33,681 nucleotides of DNA, from NCBI RefSeq assembly GCF_030695125.1, contig NZ_JAUYTP010000057.1, positions 1 to 33,681 on the forward strand. The letters are read 5' to 3'. Below the pieces are notes generated by a model, which saw only the letters and a program-made list of their open reading frames with translations, was not told where the DNA came from and did no database searches. The position numbers were made by a program, and so were the translations under genes. The DNA is from Allobosea sp. Lineage in GTDB: Bacteria > Pseudomonadota > Alphaproteobacteria > Rhizobiales > Beijerinckiaceae. This document shows positions 30,126 to 33,681 of the stretch, piece by piece; position 1 is the first letter of the stretch; every line of letters starts with the position of its first letter.

Positions 30126-31370
30126 ATGCCGGAAGCCTATGTCTACATCACGCTCCCGGGCGCCACGGTGGCGGTCACCGCCGGGCGCTTCGAGCTTAGG
30201 GCCAACCGGAATGGTGTCACCACGGGTCTGTTTGTCTACGGCCGGCGCTATCGGGAGCGTGCCGATGCCGTCGAGATCGATCCGGTCGAGTTGCGCCTTG
30301 GTCGCGCCAGCTATGACACGGTCCGCCTGAATGGTGTCTTCGGCGCGCTCCGGGACGCCGGGCCGGACTACTGGGGCCGCTGGGTGATCGAAAAGCACGC
30401 CGGCCTTGGGCAGATGGGCGAGCTCGACTACCTGCTGCACTCGCCGGATGATCGCGCCGGTGCCCTGGGTTTTGGCCTCGGCGTCGAGCCACCCGCGCCA
30501 GCGCGAGACTTCAACAAGACCTGGGATCTGGAAAAGCTGCAGTCGCTCGCCGACGCGCTGCTCGCGGACGCACCGCCTCGAGACGCCGCGCAGGTCGAGG
30601 AGCTGCTGCTGCTCGGCACCTCTATGGGCGGCGCCCGGCCCAAGGTGGTGGTCGAGAGCGAGGATGTGCTCTGGCTGGCCAAGTTCAACCGCACGGACGA
30701 CCGCTGGAACATGGCGCGGGTCGAGCACGCCACGATTAGGCTTGCCCGCCAATGCGGCCTGCAAACAGCCGAGTCGCAGATTGCCAGCATCGGCGGTCGC
30801 GACGTGCTGCTGGTCAAGCGGTTCGACCGTACGCGCGTCAATGACGGCTACGCCCGCGCCCGGATGGTCAGCGCGCTGACCCTGCTGGAGACCGACGAGA
30901 CGCCCGAGGGGCGGGCGCGCTGGTCCTATGTGCTGCTGGTCGAGACCCTGCGCCGGATCAGCGAGCGCCCTGCCGACGACGCGCGCGAGCTGTTCCGCAG
31001 GATGGTGTTCAACGCCCTCGTCTCCAACATCGACGATCACCCGCGCAACCACGCGGCTATTGCACCAGGCTCCGGCTGGCGCCTTTCGCCGGCCTACGAC
31101 CTCACGCCGACGCCTTCGATCGGCGAAGAACGGCGCGACCTTGCCATGGCCTGTGGTGCCCAAGGCCGCTTCGCCAACGCGGCGAACCTGCTGAGCGAAT
31201 GCCGCCGGTTTCTGCTCGCTCCCGATGAGGCGAAAGCGCTCGTCGATGAGATGACCGAAGTCGTGGCCCGCGAATGGTACGCGACCGCCCGCATCTGCGG
31301 GGTCAGCGAAGCCGACTGCGAGGTGATCCGTCGGGCCTACGTCTATCCGGGCTTCTCGACTGGAGCCTAG
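30126..31370 (+). CDS. hipA: HipA-family serine/threonine kinase toxin
   Basis: A 414-residue protein with N-terminal HipA couple domain and C-terminal kinase domain. Visible motifs are LLGTSMGGARPK (162-173; contains a candidate autophosphorylated Ser), ATP-binding Lys in WLAKFN (186), the catalytic loop SNIDDHPRNHA (300-310) and the metal-binding Asp in LSPAYDLTP (325). All key residues look intact. In E. coli, HipA phosphorylates glutamyl-tRNA synthetase; the target here is unknown. It forms an operon with hipB. Confidence 0.92.
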   Translation: MPEAYVYITLPGATVAVTAGRFELRANRNGVTTGLFVYGRRYRERADAVEIDPVELRLGRASYDTVRLNGVFGALRDAGPDYWGRWVIEKHAGLGQMGELDYLLHSPDDRAGALGFGLGVEPPAPARDFNKTWDLEKLQSLADALLADAPPRDAAQVEELLLLGTSMGGARPKVVVESEDVLWLAKFNRTDDRWNMARVEHATIRLARQCGLQTAESQIASIGGRDVLLVKRFDRTRVNDGYARARMVSALTLLETDETPEGRARWSYVLLVETLRRISERPADDARELFRRMVFNALVSNIDDHPRNHAAIAPGSGWRLSPAYDLTPTPSIGEERRDLAMACGAQGRFANAANLLSECRRFLLAPDEAKALVDEMTEVVAREWYATARICGVSEADCEVIRRAYVYPGFSTGA

Positions 31371-31627
31371 CCGGACGACGAAGCCACTTGTAGAGCGGCC
31401 AGTCCAAAACTGTGCCGGCTCGATGAGGAACCGCGCGGGCGGCCAACTTCTCGTGGCGATGAAGCCCTCGTCGCCTGAAATGGGTGCTGAATTCTCTAGA
31501 TTTTAGGTGTCGCCACGCTATGATCAACGACCTATGAAGTTCACACTTCCCTTTCACACAGCAACTCAAGCGCGCATCTTGCCAAGAAGATCGCGCGCGC
31601 AGCCTCGAACGATGATTTAATCCACAC

Positions 31628-32689
31628 CTACCGCTCGCCACGAGGTTTCCCCGGTTCGCGCTTACCTTCGCCTCGTGCCGGGTCGGTGCGTTTGCGTTGC
31701 GCAGCGGCTGCCAATTCCCGGAGCAGATGCTCACGGCGCGTTTCCGGATCGGGCATCTTCGCCACAAATTCCCGCACCTTGATCGCAAGCGCACGATCAC
31801 TACCCTTCCCGGTCTTTTCCAAATCCTTGGCATGAGCCAGGTATTGTGCCCGGATCTTGGCCTGCCGTTCTCGAGCCTTAGCCTCCCAAGGCCGCGAACC
31901 CGAGCCGCCACCCTTCGCCGCTCGAACGACATCGTCCCGAGCCCCCTTGTCGGTGTCCGGGACCACACCGCGCCGACGCAGCGCCACCACCGTCCCCTTG
32001 TCGTGCTTGCGCACCTTCCCCCGCGTCCGCCGCGGCGTGGCCTCGGCCGCGACGCCGCGTAGCCGTAGCTCGCCGGCAAACCGCTCGCGCCAGGTCGCCA
32101 GATCGGCCTTTCGGGGGTTCAGGCGCTTTCCGTTGTAGCCCTGCGAGCGCACCGTCAGATGCACATGCGGGTGCTTATCATCGAGGTGCTGCACGAAGAC
32201 ATAGTCGTGGTTCGCTTCGAACGTCCCGATAGCAAACGCCCGCACGGCGTCTTTCACCGCGATCGGATCGGTGCCCGGCGGCATCGACAGGATGACGTTG
32301 ACCGACACGCTGCCATCGCGGCGGCGCTTGTCGTCCAGCACCGCGTCGTCCGTCCAGCGTAGCTGGAGATCCCTGAGACCCTCTCGGCCCTGCATCAACG
32401 AACCCTGCTCGGTCTCCGCCGTCAGTTCGCCATTGCGCATGATGTATTCGAGATGAGATTTAAGATGTCCGGCGTCCTTGGTCCGTCCGGTGATCTTCAC
32501 CATCACCTCCGGCGCCCGGCCCACGATTCGTTCAAGCCGCGCCCGCATCGCCGGCGTGACCCGCTGAGGCGCGACTGGGTCTGGAATGTCGGCCTCGGAC
32601 ACACGCGGCCGGCGTACCGGCGTCCGCCAGACGTAGGAGATCGGCGGAAGATCATCGAGAAGCTCTTTGGCATGCTTCCCGCTCATCAT
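31628..32689 (-). CDS. Relaxase/mobilization protein (MobA/VirD2-like)
   Basis: A 353-residue protein. The relaxase domain holds the three-histidine metal motif in QHLDDKHPHVHLTVRS (His168, His173, His175, His177). A candidate nucleophilic tyrosine is Tyr82 in HLEYIMRNGE. The C-terminal third is strongly basic (RKHDKGTVV; RERQAKIRAQYL). ATG at 32689 overlaps the mobC stop as ATGA. It would nick DNA at oriT and lead the strand in transfer. No type IV secretion genes are in the window, so mobilization would need a helper. Confidence 0.88.
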   Translation of the reverse strand: MMSGKHAKELLDDLPPISYVWRTPVRRPRVSEADIPDPVAPQRVTPAMRARLERIVGRAPEVMVKITGRTKDAGHLKSHLEYIMRNGELTAETEQGSLMQGREGLRDLQLRWTDDAVLDDKRRRDGSVSVNVILSMPPGTDPIAVKDAVRAFAIGTFEANHDYVFVQHLDDKHPHVHLTVRSQGYNGKRLNPRKADLATWRERFAGELRLRGVAAEATPRRTRGKVRKHDKGTVVALRRRGVVPDTDKGARDDVVRAAKGGGSGSRPWEAKARERQAKIRAQYLAHAKDLEKTGKGSDRALAIKVREFVAKMPDPETRREHLLRELAAAAQRKRTDPARGEGKREPGKPRGER

Positions 32690-33195
32690 CGGCCTTCCCA
32701 ATAGGTGCTGGTTCGATCCAGAACCTCTTTCAATTCGCCCTGTAGCGCCTGAAGCGCGCCTTGGGCCTCGCTCAGCACCTTCCAACTGTCGGCCCCTGGA
32801 TCGAGCTCGCTACGGTTGGCTGCACGAGCGATCTGATTGATGTTGCCTCCGATCCGACTGAGCTCCCGAGCAATCGTCCGCAGTGCCTCCCGCTCGCCCT
32901 CCGACTGCTGCGCTGGCGCGCCAAGACGCGACCGAACCAGCGACGTGATCCACTGCGTCCGCGTCATCCCGCGCACAGTAGCCATCTCACCAACCTGACG
33001 CAGCTCGCTCTCGCGGAAGCGCACGGTCACCTTCTGCGGCGTACCGACCGCGACCGGCGCTCGCTTCGATTCCGGCGCACCGACTGCGCTCTCAAGCAGC
33101 CTCCGGATCAACGCCGACTTGCCGCCCTCAGTCGCCGCTAAGGCCGCGAACTGAAGCGCCAACTCCTCCGAAACCCTCAACGTCAACGTCGGCAT
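32686..33195 (-). CDS. mobC: MobC-like relaxosome accessory protein
   Basis: A 169-residue protein. The C-terminal half has the MobC signature RELSRIGGNINQIARAAN (residues about 112-129). The N-terminal part contains two ribbon-helix-helix-like stretches (LTLRVSEELALQFAALA and KVTVRFRESELRQVGEMA), which would bind DNA near oriT. The gene overlaps the relaxase gene after it. Hairpins lie just upstream. Confidence 0.85.
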   Translation of the reverse strand: MPTLTLRVSEELALQFAALAATEGGKSALIRRLLESAVGAPESKRAPVAVGTPQKVTVRFRESELRQVGEMATVRGMTRTQWITSLVRSRLGAPAQQSEGEREALRTIARELSRIGGNINQIARAANRSELDPGADSWKVLSEAQGALQALQGELKEVLDRTSTYWEGR

Positions 33196-33225
33196 CGTGA
33201 CGCCCTCTCACCGCACCCAAAACCA

Positions 33226-33263
33226 GCGACGCGCCGAAGCGCGTCGCCACGCCAAACTGGCGT
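33226..33263. other. Hairpin cluster, candidate oriT region
   Basis: A 9-bp-stem hairpin with loop CGAA (GCGACGCGC and GCGCGTCGC, 33226-33247) is followed by a second one (ACGCCA, AAC, TGGCGT; 33249-33263). They lie upstream of the divergent-facing mobC start. Inverted repeats in this position often flank the nick site, but no nick-site consensus was recognised. Confidence 0.4.
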
Positions 33264-33437
33264 AATAATTCGCTGGCGGCAAGCCTATCCTGCACTAGAA
33301 ACTCAACCAAAGACTCTCAACAATCCACCTCAGTTAACGATTCGAGAAGGGGCGTGTCACGAGCGCCGTCGGCAGCCCACAGCAAACCGACGATGCTGTC
33401 GCTGGCTTAGGAAATGAGACCGCCCCTGGAACGACGC

Positions 33438-33457
33438 AGTGTGGTTCAAACCACACT
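33438..33457. repeat. 20-bp inverted repeat in the mob intergenic region
   Basis: AGTGTGGTT and AACCACACT flank a two-base centre (CA), giving a near-perfect palindrome. It may be a repressor operator for the mob genes or the gene at 33484, or part of oriT. Confidence 0.5.
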
Positions 33458-33483
33458 CTGGGCGAGCCGCTGGTCTCGCAGTG

Positions 33484-33678
33484 TCAGCCGATGAGAACCG
33501 CTTCGATCCGAAGCGCGGTCACGCTGGCATCCTCAACCGAACCGTTATCGAATGCGACGCGCGCGAAACCTTGGCTGCTCGCCATAGTATCGTCGAGCAC
33601 CAAAGCACCGTGCCGTTTGCCGACACGGACTCGCACGACAGCCACACCCTTCGCAGCAGGACGCGATTGCGGTGCCAT
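33484..33678 (-). CDS. Hypothetical protein at the window edge
   Basis: The frame encodes 64 residues from ATG at 33678 (MAPQSRPAAKGVAVVRVRVG at the start), with beta-strand-like alternation and no recognised motif. The frame may continue past the window, so the true start is unknown. It may belong to the same mobile element as mobC. Confidence 0.4.
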   Translation of the reverse strand: MAPQSRPAAKGVAVVRVRVGKRHGALVLDDTMASSQGFARVAFDNGSVEDASVTALRIEAVLIG

Positions 33679-33681
33679 CGC

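Noticed and set aside
29991..31163. 390-codon open frame on the minus strand
   Set aside because: It is antisense to hipA, whose motifs are complete. The frame has no recognisable domain and no ribosome site.

Overview
The window reads as high-GC alphaproteobacterial DNA, most likely from the Hyphomicrobiales (Bosea/Rhizobium-like relatives). Pointers are the Mur-type Fur regulator beside an Nramp transporter, a bacterial transglutaminase-like cysteine peptidase, a SorA-type sulfite dehydrogenase paired with an ECF sigma factor, and ATGA/TGATG stop-start overlaps throughout. I see no rRNA, tRNA or CRISPR array. The content is accessory: metal and redox handling, sulfite oxidation, and mobile-element parts.

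Layout. (1) 1-1187: an IS21-like end with 23-bp tandem repeats has cut off the front of a Crp/Fnr regulator, followed by a perfect 44-bp palindrome and a CpxP/Spy-like periplasmic protein. (2) 1264-7813, all minus: a periplasmic thiol-redox block (TlpA-like, CcdA, DsbB, DsbA) and a copper-delivery block (PCuAC, SCO1, TlpA-like, two small Cys-rich membrane proteins), plus the Mn transporter MntH. (3) 7922-11722: a Mur-like regulator, an L,D-transpeptidase-like lipoprotein, a second DsbA, a transglutaminase-like peptidase and small membrane proteins. (4) 11809-17644: a Pb/Zn/Cd resistance operon (P1B ATPase, ICMT-like methyltransferase, LspA, PCuAC variant, CDF transporter) divergent from its MerR regulator. 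Near-identical 19-bp operators also sit before the lipoprotein and the second DsbA, which suggests a three-promoter MerR regulon.

(5) 17645-19108 is a junction. A sequence encoding the end of GMP synthase (GuaA) looks like an attachment site, and next to it lie a truncated integrase, a broken solute-binding-protein gene, an IS21 fragment and a truncated membrane-protein gene. (6) 19116-20954: a COG4280 membrane-protein operon divergent from a ChrB-N-domain protein, with an 18-bp dyad between them. (7) 20966-29284: a sulfite block with a LysR regulator, a YeiH exporter, ECF sigma and anti-sigma factors, a molybdenum sulfite dehydrogenase and two c-type cytochromes, then a small membrane protein, a YVTN beta-propeller protein and a DUF305 protein. 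An ECF-like promoter motif is shared by the sulfite dehydrogenase and DUF305 operons. (8) 29704-33681: a hipBA toxin-antitoxin pair with twin operators, and mobilization genes (MobC and a relaxase) with hairpins upstream that may be oriT.

Inference: DNA to the right of about 17.7 kb may be a decayed mobilizable element inserted at a guaA 3' end, carrying ChrB-like and sulfite-oxidation genes. DNA to the left is a metal-resistance and envelope-redox cluster. The most interesting new proposal is the MerR regulon joining metal efflux to an envelope L,D-transpeptidase and a thiol oxidoreductase.
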